Assembly (NCBI GenBank): GCA_045403155.1
Contig: JAXIPB010000243.1
Location: forward strand, 1-9,148
DNA length: 9,148 bases
DNA from: JAXIPB01 sp045403155
Lineage (GTDB): Bacteria; Actinomycetota; Actinomycetes; Mycobacteriales; Micromonosporaceae
Direction of reading: 5' to 3'
Position 1 is the first letter of the stretch, and the number at the start of each line of letters is the position of its first letter. The notes under the pieces are model-generated. The model saw nothing but the letters and a program-made list of their open reading frames with translations. It searched no databases and was not told the DNA's origin. The position numbers and the translations under genes were made by a program. Positions 1 to 5,558 of this stretch are shown here, in pieces.

Positions 1-51
1 AAGGGCCCCAAGCGCACGGTCGCTGGCAAGAAGAAGCCCGGCAAGAAGTAA
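1..51 (+). CDS. rpsM: 30S ribosomal protein S13, C-terminal end (partial)
   Basis: Only the last 16 codons and the TAA stop (49-51) are in the window; the gene begins upstream. The visible peptide is a highly basic Lys/Gly/Pro tail beginning KGPKRTVAGKKKPGKK, which matches the lysine-rich C-terminus of bacterial S13, the head protein of the small subunit that contacts the tRNAs and the subunit bridge. The identification rests mostly on position: S13 is the gene directly before S11 in the alpha operon. The stop lies 33 bases before rpsK, which fits cotranscription. Confidence 0.88.
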   Translation, partial: KGPKRTVAGKKKPGKK

Positions 52-67
52 CGAGACCTCAGGAATC

Positions 68-73
68 AGGGAG
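68..73 (+). promoter_or_regulatory. Ribosome binding site of rpsK
   Basis: AGGGAG lies 11 bases before the ATG at 85. It is a fair Shine-Dalgarno match and supports that start in the short rpsM-rpsK spacer. Confidence 0.6.
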
Positions 74-84
74 CGCACACAGAT

Positions 85-495
85 ATGCCAGCGAAGGCAC
101 GCACCGGCCCCGCCGCCGCCAAGAAGGTGCGGCGCAAGGAGCGAAAGAACGTCGCTCACGGTCAGGCGCACATCAAGAGCACGTTCAACAACACGATCGT
201 GTCCATCACCGATCCGACCGGGGCCGTGATTTCTTGGGCGTCTGCCGGCCAGGTGGGTTTCAAGGGCTCGCGCAAGTCGACTCCGTTCGCGGCGCAGTTG
301 GCCGCGGAGGCGGCCGCACGTCGTGCCATGGAGCACGGGATGCGCAAGGTCGACGTATTCGTCAAGGGCCCGGGTTCGGGCCGCGAGACCGCCATCCGTT
401 CGTTGACCGCCGCGGGTCTTGAGGTCGGAACCATCTCCGACGTCACGCCGCAGCCGCACAACGGATGCCGTCCGCCGAAGCGCCGCCGGGTCTGA
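85..495 (+). CDS. rpsK: 30S ribosomal protein S11
   Basis: This 136-residue protein is full length for bacterial S11, the platform protein of the 30S subunit that binds 16S rRNA near the 690 and 790 loops and helps shape the E site and mRNA exit. Seen directly: a basic N-terminal extension (residues 1-22), the conserved core AHIKSTFNNTIVSITD at about 28-43, the GFKGSRKSTPFAAQ segment, the KGPGSGRE motif, and the near-universal C-terminus HNGCRPPKRRRV. The ATG start has an AGGGAG ribosome binding site. The gene sits between rpsM and rpsD with a 22-base downstream spacer, as expected for the alpha operon. I see nothing unusual. Confidence 0.97.
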   Translation: MPAKARTGPAAAKKVRRKERKNVAHGQAHIKSTFNNTIVSITDPTGAVISWASAGQVGFKGSRKSTPFAAQLAAEAAARRAMEHGMRKVDVFVKGPGSGRETAIRSLTAAGLEVGTISDVTPQPHNGCRPPKRRRV

Positions 496-500
496 GGCAG

Positions 501-508
501 GGGAGAGG
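501..508 (+). promoter_or_regulatory. Ribosome binding site of rpsD
   Basis: GGGAGAGG ends 9 bases before the ATG at 518 and fixes the rpsD start within the 22-base rpsK-rpsD spacer. Confidence 0.65.
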
Positions 509-517
509 TAACCAACA

Positions 518-1144
518 ATGGCTCGTTACACCGGTGCTGACTGCCGTCGTTGCCGCCGCGAGAAGATGAAGCTGTTCCTCAAGGGTACGAAGTGCGATGG
601 GCCGAAGTGCCCGTTCGAGTCGCGCCCGTTCCCACCTGGGCAGCACGGCCGGGGCCGAACCAAGGAGAGCGAGTACCTCCTGCAGCTTCGTGAGAAGCAG
701 AAGGCCCGTCGGATCTATGGCGTACTGGAAAAGCAGTTCCGTACGTATTACGAGGAGGCGCATGGTCGCCCCGGCAAGACCGGCGAGGAGCTGCTCAAGA
801 TCCTCGAATCGCGACTGGACAATGTGGTCTACCGGGCCGGCTACGCCAAGTCGCGCGACATGGCGCGCCAACTGGTCAAGCACGGCCACTTCATGGTGAA
901 CGGCAAGAAGGTCGACATTCCCTCGTACCGCGTCACCGACCACGACATCGTGCAGGTGCGGGAGAAGTCGGCCGAGCTGACGCCGTTCGTGATCGCGCGC
1001 GCCGAGGCGGGCACGCGCATCGTCCCGGCCTGGCTAGAGGCGATCCCGACCCAGATGAAGATCCTTATCCATTCGCTCCCCGCCCGCGCGTCCATCGACA
1101 CGCAGGTGCAGGAGCAACTGATCGTCGAGCTCTACTCCAAGTAG
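518..1144 (+). CDS. rpsD: 30S ribosomal protein S4, zinc-ribbon (C+) form
   Basis: S4 is a primary 16S rRNA-binding protein that nucleates 30S assembly; in many bacteria it also represses its own operon. The protein has 208 residues, the usual length. Seen directly: an N-terminal four-cysteine cluster at C9, C12, C26 and C31 (CRRC and CDGPKC), the motif PFPPGQHGRGR around residues 37-47, the KESEYLLQLREKQKAR helix, and the S4 RNA-binding domain at about 98-160 containing SRLDNVVYRAGYAKSRD. The C-terminus LIVELYSK is typical. Four cysteines define the zinc-binding C+ version; mycobacterial S4, as I recall it, lacks them. The gene is in the alpha operon just before rpoA but separated from it by a long, repeat-bearing spacer. 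The start is supported by a GGGAGAGG ribosome binding site. Confidence 0.97.
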   Translation: MARYTGADCRRCRREKMKLFLKGTKCDGPKCPFESRPFPPGQHGRGRTKESEYLLQLREKQKARRIYGVLEKQFRTYYEEAHGRPGKTGEELLKILESRLDNVVYRAGYAKSRDMARQLVKHGHFMVNGKKVDIPSYRVTDHDIVQVREKSAELTPFVIARAEAGTRIVPAWLEAIPTQMKILIHSLPARASIDTQVQEQLIVELYSK

Positions 1145-1145
1145 G

Positions 1146-1200
1146 AGCCCTTCGCGTACAGCCCTTCGCGTACAGCCCTTTGCGTACAGCCCTTCGCGTC
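1146..1200 (+). repeat. 14-bp tandem repeat, about 3.9 copies
   Basis: The unit AGCCCTTCGCGTAC occurs at 1146-1159 and 1160-1173, with one C-to-T change at 1174-1187, and as a shortened copy at 1188-1199. The array begins immediately after the rpsD stop codon (1142-1144). The last copy, CTTCGCG (1192-1198), can pair with CGCGAAG (1218-1224). The function is unknown. It could be replication slippage, a structured leader for rpoA, or a protein-binding array. Confidence 0.9.
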
Positions 1201-1256
1201 GATCATGAGCTGAACGTCGCGAAGACCCGTCGATCATGACCTCCAAATCATGATCG
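1197..1256 (+). repeat. GATCATGA direct and inverted repeat cluster upstream of rpoA
   Basis: The 12-mer CGTCGATCATGA is present at 1197-1208 and again at 1228-1239. The second copy forms a perfect 9-bp inverted repeat with TCATGATCG (CGATCATGA 1231-1239 against 1248-1256), leaving an 8-base loop. No T-run follows, so it is not a classical intrinsic terminator. It may be a regulatory stem in the leader of rpoA-rplQ or a copy of a dispersed palindromic repeat; the sequence alone cannot decide. Confidence 0.75.
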
Positions 1257-1297
1257 GCGCCAGAGATGTGGCGTCATATAGCGGGCGCCCGAACAAT

Positions 1298-1305
1298 GGA
1301 GGAAG
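1298..1305 (+). promoter_or_regulatory. Strong ribosome binding site that decides the rpoA GTG start
   Basis: GGAGGAAG is a near-perfect Shine-Dalgarno sequence; its GGAGG core ends 6 bases before GTG 1309. It selects this GTG over other in-frame codons, and the resulting N-terminus (MLISQRPSL) matches the usual actinobacterial RpoA start. Confidence 0.8.
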
Positions 1306-1308
1306 CAA

Positions 1309-2331
1309 GTGCTCATTTCCCAGCGACCGTCTCTGACCGAAGAGTCGATCAACGAAACCCGATCACGGTTCACGATCGAGCCCCTGGAGCCGGGCTTCGG
1401 CTACACCCTCGGCAACTCGATTCGTCGCACACTGCTCAGCTCGATCCCCGGCGCCGCCGTCACGAGCATCAAGGTCGACGGCGTGCTGCACGAGTTCACC
1501 ACGATCCCCGGAGTCAAGGAGGACGTGGTCGAGCTGGTCATGAACATCAAGGACCTGTGCGTCAGCTCCGAGCACGACGAGCCGGTCTCGATGTACCTGC
1601 GCAAGCAGGGACCCGGCGACGTGACCGCGGGCGACATCCAGCCCCCGGCCGGTGTGACCGTCCACAATGCCGACCTCAAGCTGGCAACGCTCAATGGCAA
1701 GGGCCGACTCGACATGGAGCTTACGGTCGAGCGCGGCCGTGGCTACGTGAGCGCGGCCCAGAACAAGCAGACCGGCCAGGAGATCGGGCGGATCCCAGTC
1801 GACTCGATCTACTCGCCAGTGCTCAAGGTCACCTACCGGGTCGAAGCGACCCGCGTCGAGCAGCGCACCGACTTCGACCGGCTCATCATCGACGTCGAGG
1901 CGAAGCCCTCGATCACGCCGCGGACCGCGCTCGCCTCGGCGGGCTCGACCCTGGTCGAGCTCTTCGGTCTGGCTCGCGAACTGGACGAGTCGGCGGAGGG
2001 CATCGACATCGGACCGTCCCCACAGGACGCTCAGCTCGCGGCCGACCTGGCCCTGCCGATCGAGGAGCTGGACCTCACCGTCCGGTCCTACAACTGCCTC
2101 AAGCGCGAGGGCATCAACTCCGTCGGCGAGCTCATCGCGCGGACCGAGGCAGACCTGCTGGATATCCGCAACTTCGGGCAGAAGTCCATCGACGAGGTCA
2201 AGATGAAGCTCGCCGGGATGGGACTGGGGCTCAAGGACTCGGCGCCGGTATTCGACCCCGCGCACGTCGTGGATACCTTCGCGGACGTCGACTACGACAC
2301 CGAGGACTACCGCGAGACCGAGCAGCTGTAA
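1309..2331 (+). CDS. rpoA: DNA-directed RNA polymerase subunit alpha
   Basis: Alpha dimerises to scaffold assembly of beta and beta', and its C-terminal domain contacts UP-element DNA and activators. The product has 340 residues, typical of actinobacteria. The N-terminal domain (about 1-225) contains RFTIEPLEPGFGYTLGNS and RRTLLSSIPGAAVTSI, the dimerisation and assembly signature. The C-terminal domain (about 245-312) contains LTVRSYNCLKREGI, where R259 corresponds to the E. coli DNA-contacting R265, and the helix-hairpin-helix segment NFGQKSIDEVK. The last 25 residues form a nonconserved acidic tail (DVDYDTEDYRETE). The start is GTG with a strong GGAGG site. The upstream gap is 164 bases, long enough for its own promoter, although I could not identify one convincingly. 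rplQ follows after 37 bases. Confidence 0.98.
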   Translation: MLISQRPSLTEESINETRSRFTIEPLEPGFGYTLGNSIRRTLLSSIPGAAVTSIKVDGVLHEFTTIPGVKEDVVELVMNIKDLCVSSEHDEPVSMYLRKQGPGDVTAGDIQPPAGVTVHNADLKLATLNGKGRLDMELTVERGRGYVSAAQNKQTGQEIGRIPVDSIYSPVLKVTYRVEATRVEQRTDFDRLIIDVEAKPSITPRTALASAGSTLVELFGLARELDESAEGIDIGPSPQDAQLAADLALPIEELDLTVRSYNCLKREGINSVGELIARTEADLLDIRNFGQKSIDEVKMKLAGMGLGLKDSAPVFDPAHVVDTFADVDYDTEDYRETEQL

Positions 2332-2354
2332 AGCTCTAGCCAGACCAGACCGAT

Positions 2355-2360
2355 AAGGAG
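2355..2360 (+). promoter_or_regulatory. Ribosome binding site of rplQ
   Basis: AAGGAG ends 8 bases before ATG 2369, ideal spacing, and confirms the rplQ start. Confidence 0.75.
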
Positions 2361-2368
2361 CACCAACG

Positions 2369-2929
2369 ATGCCAACGCCGACCAAGGGCCCTCGCCTCGG
2401 CGGCAGCCCGGCGCATGAGCGGCTGATGCTGGGGAACCTCGCCACGTCGTTGTTCAAGCACGGCAAGATCACCACAACCGAGACGAAGGCCAAGCGGCTG
2501 CGGCCACTGGCCGAGCGGCTTGTCACCTTTGCCAAGCGCGGCGACCTGCACTCGCGTCGCCGTGTGCTCACGGTGATCCGTGACAAGGACGTGGTCTTCT
2601 CGCTCTTCGACGAGATTGCACCGCGCTACGGCAACCGCGCCGGCGGCTACACCCGGATCGTGAAGGCCGGCACCCGCAAGGGCGACGCCGCGCCGATGGC
2701 GATCATCGAACTGGTCGAGGAACTCGCTGTGGCGGCGCCGACAAAGACGGCCAAGTCGACCGCGCGCAGGGCCGCCAAGGCCGAGGCGGTCGCTGCGCTG
2801 GCCGGCGAGGATGGCGAGGCCGCCGAGGCACCCGCCAAGTCAACGAAGGCCACGAGGTCCAGCGAGGCCGCCAAGGCAGCCTCGGATGAGCAGGCGGCCG
2901 ACGACGATACCCCTGCCGACGAGGCCTGA
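2369..2929 (+). CDS. rplQ: 50S ribosomal protein L17 with long low-complexity C-terminal tail
   Basis: L17 is a large-subunit protein near the polypeptide exit tunnel and the last ribosomal gene of the alpha operon. The core (about residues 1-120) is clear: MPTPTKGPRLGGSPAHERLM, then NLATSLFKHGKITTTETKAKRLRPLAE, RRVLTVIRDKDVV, and GGYTRIVKAGTRKGDAAPMAIIELVEE. Bacterial L17 is usually 115-130 residues. Here a tail of about 65 residues (122-186) follows, first rich in Ala, Lys and Thr, then acidic (EQAADDDTPADEA). Ala/Lys/Glu tails on L17 are common in actinobacteria, so this is probably a disordered extension. The gene follows rpoA by 37 bases and is followed at once by a strong hairpin. Confidence 0.97.
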   Translation: MPTPTKGPRLGGSPAHERLMLGNLATSLFKHGKITTTETKAKRLRPLAERLVTFAKRGDLHSRRRVLTVIRDKDVVFSLFDEIAPRYGNRAGGYTRIVKAGTRKGDAAPMAIIELVEELAVAAPTKTAKSTARRAAKAEAVAALAGEDGEAAEAPAKSTKATRSSEAAKAASDEQAADDDTPADEA

Positions 2930-2937
2930 CAGTTCTA

Positions 2938-3002
2938 AAGATCGCCGTTTGCGGTACGAATGTGACGTGGAAGCACACGTCGGCACCGCAAACGGCGATC
3001 TT
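2938..3002 (+). repeat. Long palindrome (18-bp perfect stem plus 6-bp inner stem) between rplQ and truA
   Basis: The left arm AAGATCGCCGTTTGCGGT (2938-2955) is exactly complementary to ACCGCAAACGGCGATCTT (2985-3002). Inside it, GACGTG (2964-2969) pairs with CACGTC (2976-2981) around a 6-base loop. The structure starts 9 bases after the rplQ stop. The bases after it (TTGCTCATTC) contain no T-run, so on the + strand it is at best a weak or non-canonical terminator; it could equally be an attenuator, an mRNA-stabilising hairpin or a copy of a dispersed palindromic element. The favoured truA start (GTG 2967) lies inside the inner stem, so folding would hide it. Confidence 0.92.
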
Positions 3003-3827
3003 GCTCATTCGGCGCCACTGACTCGGCTTCGGCTCGATCTTGGGTACGACGGCACGAGGTTCTCCGGGTGGGCGGTGCAACCCGGTCAACGGACCGTCGC
3101 GGGCGTGCTCGTCGAGGCCCTCGCCCCTCTCGTCGGAGTCGATGGCACCTCCGGCTTGACCGTGGCCGGGCGAACCGACGCCGGCGTGCATGCCACCGGA
3201 CAGGTCTGTCACGTCGACGTTCTTACCGCGCGGTGGATCGCTCTGGGCGACTCCCTCGTGCGCCGCATCGCCGGATTGCTGCCAGCTGACATTCGCGTCT
3301 ACCGCGTCTCGGAGGCACAGCCGGGCTTTGATGCCCGTTTCTCCGCATGCTTCCGCCGGTACGGCTACCGCGTCGCCGACTCGCCCTGGGGTGCCCCTCC
3401 GCTGCGCCACCGCGATACTTGCGCCTGGCCACGCAGCGTCGACCTGAACCTGCTCAATGCCGCCTCGGCGCCGCTCGTCGGTGAGCATGACTTCGCCGCG
3501 TACTGCCGCCGCAAGGAACACGCGACCACGATCCGAACCGTCTCCGAGCTGCGATGGCACCGCGACGCCGATGGCATCATCGTCGGGACGGTCGCCGCGG
3601 ACGCTTTCTGCCAGGCAATGGTGCGGAGCCTCGTTGGCGCACTGCTTCCGGTCGGCGACGGGCGCCGGCCTGCGACCTGGCCGGCGTCGCTGCTCGTCCG
3701 GCGGGAGCGTGCGAACGAGGTCGTCGTCGCGCCGGCACACGGGCTCACGCTGATCGAGGTCGGCTATCCCGACGACCCGGCCGCGTACGGCCAGCAGGCC
3801 GAGCGGACCCGCAGGCGCCGCGTTTAG
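2967..3827 (+). CDS. truA: tRNA pseudouridine(38-40) synthase TruA
   Basis: TruA isomerises uridines 38-40 in the tRNA anticodon stem-loop to pseudouridine. With this start the protein has 286 residues, normal for the family. Seen directly: LRLDLGYDGTRFSGWAVQPG (21-40), the catalytic motif GRTDAGVHATGQV with the nucleophilic aspartate at D71, RRYGYRV at 130-136, the segment GEHDFAAYC (172-180), and the C-terminal catalytic-domain strand FCQAMVRSLVGALLPVG (214-230). The start is uncertain. No ribosome binding site is evident, and in-frame alternatives are ATG 2886 (overlapping rplQ by 44 bases), TTG 2949 and CTG 3018; GTG 2967 is chosen for length. The strong hairpin covers this region. The TAG stop overlaps the stop of the convergent gene. 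The rplQ-truA order is common in actinobacteria. Confidence 0.9.
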   Translation: MEAHVGTANGDLAHSAPLTRLRLDLGYDGTRFSGWAVQPGQRTVAGVLVEALAPLVGVDGTSGLTVAGRTDAGVHATGQVCHVDVLTARWIALGDSLVRRIAGLLPADIRVYRVSEAQPGFDARFSACFRRYGYRVADSPWGAPPLRHRDTCAWPRSVDLNLLNAASAPLVGEHDFAAYCRRKEHATTIRTVSELRWHRDADGIIVGTVAADAFCQAMVRSLVGALLPVGDGRRPATWPASLLVRRERANEVVVAPAHGLTLIEVGYPDDPAAYGQQAERTRRRRV

Positions 3828-5491
3828 CTTGAGGTCGTGCGTACCGTCGCCGAGATCGACCGGGACGGGCCTGGCGTGCTTCTGTCGATCGACCATTCGA
3901 CGATGACGTGATCGCGGAGATACTTCTCCACGACGTCGTACACGATGACCTTCACATTGGGATCATCCGGCGGGAAGTCCTTGGCATCGGCCCGCGCGAT
4001 CACGCTGTAGATCAAGAAGTGGCCCTGTGAGTCCCAGGCGAGATTCGTCGGGGCTCGACCGAGCACCTTGGCCGACGAGTGCGATACCAACCCGGAGAAA
4101 CGACCCTTCGATGCGTCCACGAGTTGCTTGATGTCCGTGTGCGCCTGCGCGGCCGAGGTGTTGTCCTTCAGATTGAAGATTCCCGCGGTGAGGAAGTACG
4201 CGCCGTCGGGTGAGCGGAACGTGGCCCGGACGACCTGGTTGCACCCGAGCTCGATGAGCAACTTGCCGAGGTCGGACGTGGCGGCGACCCGACAGTCCTT
4301 GGCGATCTGTGCGTTTCCCACTCGCTTGTAGGGCGGGACACTGGGATCGGCAGCCATGATCTCGGCCGTGGGAAAGACGTCCCTCAGGGTCAGCGGGGCC
4401 GGGTCCGTGGCACGGCTGGAGATGTCACGCTTGGGCACGACGTCGGATGGCGCCGGTGCGGCGCCCACGATCTTGCTGTCATCCCTGACCAGCAGGTACG
4501 AGCCCAGCCCACATGTCGTGATGATCACCGCGACGGCGATCAGGCTCAGAGCGACCATCCAAGGTCGGTGGTGGGGCAGGTGGCGGATCAGGCTCGGGAC
4601 CGCCTGCGCGAACCTGGCCGAGCGGGGTCGACCCGGTGTCGCCGGGGCAGGCCGCCGCGGTGTCGCCGGTGCCCGGCGGCCGGGACTCATGGGAGCTTGG
4701 CGGCCGGGACTGACTGGGGCCTGCCGACCAGGGCTGGTCGGGGCGCGGCGGGTCGGCCCGGCCGGATGTGGCGGCGCCTGCGGTGGGATCCGTGGGAGGG
4801 TGGGCGACGTCGGCACCGTGGGCGGGAAGGGCGGGTAGCCGGTCGGCTGCGGCGACAGGCTCGGTGGTCCGCCGCGCCGATGCGGGGGAGCCGAGGCGGG
4901 CCGGGCCGGCGCGGCCGACATCGGTGGTCCCGCCGTCGGGTGGAGGAGGTGACGCGCCGGCGGCGGTGGTTGCGGATATCGACGGGACACCGGCGCTCCG
5001 GTCATGGGCGAACCGGTCATGGGGGCGCCGGACATCGGGGTTCCGGTCACGGGAGGGCTCGCCCATGCGCCGGTGGCCGGGGCGCTTTGCCAGCTTCCGG
5101 TGTGTGCCTGTCGCGTCTGGCCGGCCTGGTGCCCGTACGGCTGCGGCGGCGGAGCGCCCAACGGCGGCGTACCCGTCGGTCGATAGCCTGACTGCGGTTG
5201 GCCGTGTTGCGGTTGGCCGTGTTGCGGGCGGCCTGACTGCGGGGGACTGGGCTGCGGGTGTCCGGGCTGCGGTTTGCCGAGCGGCGGATGGCCGGGCGGT
5301 GATCCAGCCGCCGCTTGACCTGTGGGCGGGTCAGAGCTGAACCGGCCGTATGGGGAGATGGGCTGCGTGGGTCGGCGCGGGTCAGCGGGCGGTGGCGGGC
5401 CGCGCCGGCGGCGTCGTGACGCGTCCGGGTCTTCCTCGGAGCCGCCCGACGGCTGCCACTCCCGTGGCGGCGGCCCGTACCCGTACGTCAT
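3824..5491 (-). CDS. Proline-rich single-pass membrane protein, function unknown
   Basis: I do not recognise a named family. The 555-residue product has three parts. Residues 1-300 are low-complexity, rich in Pro, Gly, Gln and Arg, and probably disordered. One hydrophobic helix follows at about 311-335 (WMVALSLIAVAVIITTCG and onward), preceded by basic HHRP and so predicted N-in. A C-terminal domain of about 200 residues (350-555) would lie outside the membrane. It looks folded, with alternating hydrophobic strands such as GAYFLTAGIFNL and GHFLIYSVIA, and has two cysteines (C400, C417) that could form a disulfide. The disordered part carries three internal repeats, described separately. The start is ATG 5491 with only a weak ribosome binding site. 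The gene runs divergently from the methyltransferase gene and converges on truA with overlapping stops. A cell-envelope role is inferred from topology only. Confidence 0.85.
   Translation of the reverse strand: MTYGYGPPPREWQPSGGSEEDPDASRRRRRGPPPPADPRRPTQPISPYGRFSSDPPTGQAAAGSPPGHPPLGKPQPGHPQPSPPQSGRPQHGQPQHGQPQSGYRPTGTPPLGAPPPQPYGHQAGQTRQAHTGSWQSAPATGAWASPPVTGTPMSGAPMTGSPMTGAPVSRRYPQPPPPARHLLHPTAGPPMSAAPARPASAPPHRRGGPPSLSPQPTGYPPFPPTVPTSPTLPRIPPQAPPHPAGPTRRAPTSPGRQAPVSPGRQAPMSPGRRAPATPRRPAPATPGRPRSARFAQAVPSLIRHLPHHRPWMVALSLIAVAVIITTCGLGSYLLVRDDSKIVGAAPAPSDVVPKRDISSRATDPAPLTLRDVFPTAEIMAADPSVPPYKRVGNAQIAKDCRVAATSDLGKLLIELGCNQVVRATFRSPDGAYFLTAGIFNLKDNTSAAQAHTDIKQLVDASKGRFSGLVSHSSAKVLGRAPTNLAWDSQGHFLIYSVIARADAKDFPPDDPNVKVIVYDVVEKYLRDHVIVEWSIDRSTPGPSRSISATVRTTSS
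4631..4750 (-). repeat. Five in-frame 8-residue (24-bp) repeats in the proline-rich protein
   Basis: Residues 248-287 are five consecutive octapeptides: RRAPTSPG, RQAPVSPG, RQAPMSPG, RRAPATPR and RPAPATPG. They lie about 23 residues before the membrane helix. Each has Arg first, Ala-Pro at positions 3-4 and a Ser/Thr-Pro pair, giving a regularly spaced basic, possibly phosphorylatable stretch on the predicted cytoplasmic side. Confidence 0.88.
4985..5044 (-). repeat. Four in-frame 5-residue repeats (GxP[MV][ST])
   Basis: Residues 150-169 of the proline-rich protein read GTPMS, GAPMT, GSPMT, GAPVS. This is a 15-bp period with near-identical codons, and suggests recent slippage expansion within the disordered region. 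Confidence 0.85.
5198..5227 (-). repeat. Two identical 15-bp copies encoding PQHGQ
   Basis: TTGGCCGTGTTGCGG (+ strand) is repeated exactly at 5198-5212 and 5213-5227, encoding residues 89-98 of the proline-rich protein as PQHGQ twice. More diverged copies of the Pro-Gln/Gly pattern flank it (about residues 67-105). Confidence 0.88.
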
Positions 5492-5558
5492 GGCCCACAG
5501 GCTACCGAAGGTAAACGACGATCCGTACGGCCGTGCGTTCCGAAGTTTGCGGGCGAGA

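Noticed and set aside
1271..1281. CATATA as a possible -10 box for rpoA
   Set aside because: No acceptable -35 element at the right distance and only one AT-rich hexamer; too weak to annotate as a promoter.
1266..2339. Open frame of 357 codons on the + strand overlapping all of rpoA
   Set aside because: It is a shadow of rpoA in another frame: Arg/Gly/Pro/Ala-rich translation with no family features, caused by high GC.
1363..2586. Long - strand open frame of 407 codons opposite rpoA
   Set aside because: Antisense to rpoA and the rplQ start; the sequence has no domain features, and RpoA is unmistakable on the + strand.
2938..3002. Classical intrinsic terminator for the alpha operon
   Set aside because: The stem is strong but no T-run follows on the + strand, and the right arm runs into truA; kept as a palindrome of open function.
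2703..3896. - strand open frame of 397 codons across rplQ end, the palindrome and truA
   Set aside because: It is opposite two well-supported genes and looks like a GC-rich antisense shadow.
4568..5340. + strand open frames opposite the proline-rich gene
   Set aside because: They mirror the repetitive proline codons on the other strand as Gly/Arg-rich text; the - strand frame has a membrane helix and a folded domain in the same frame.
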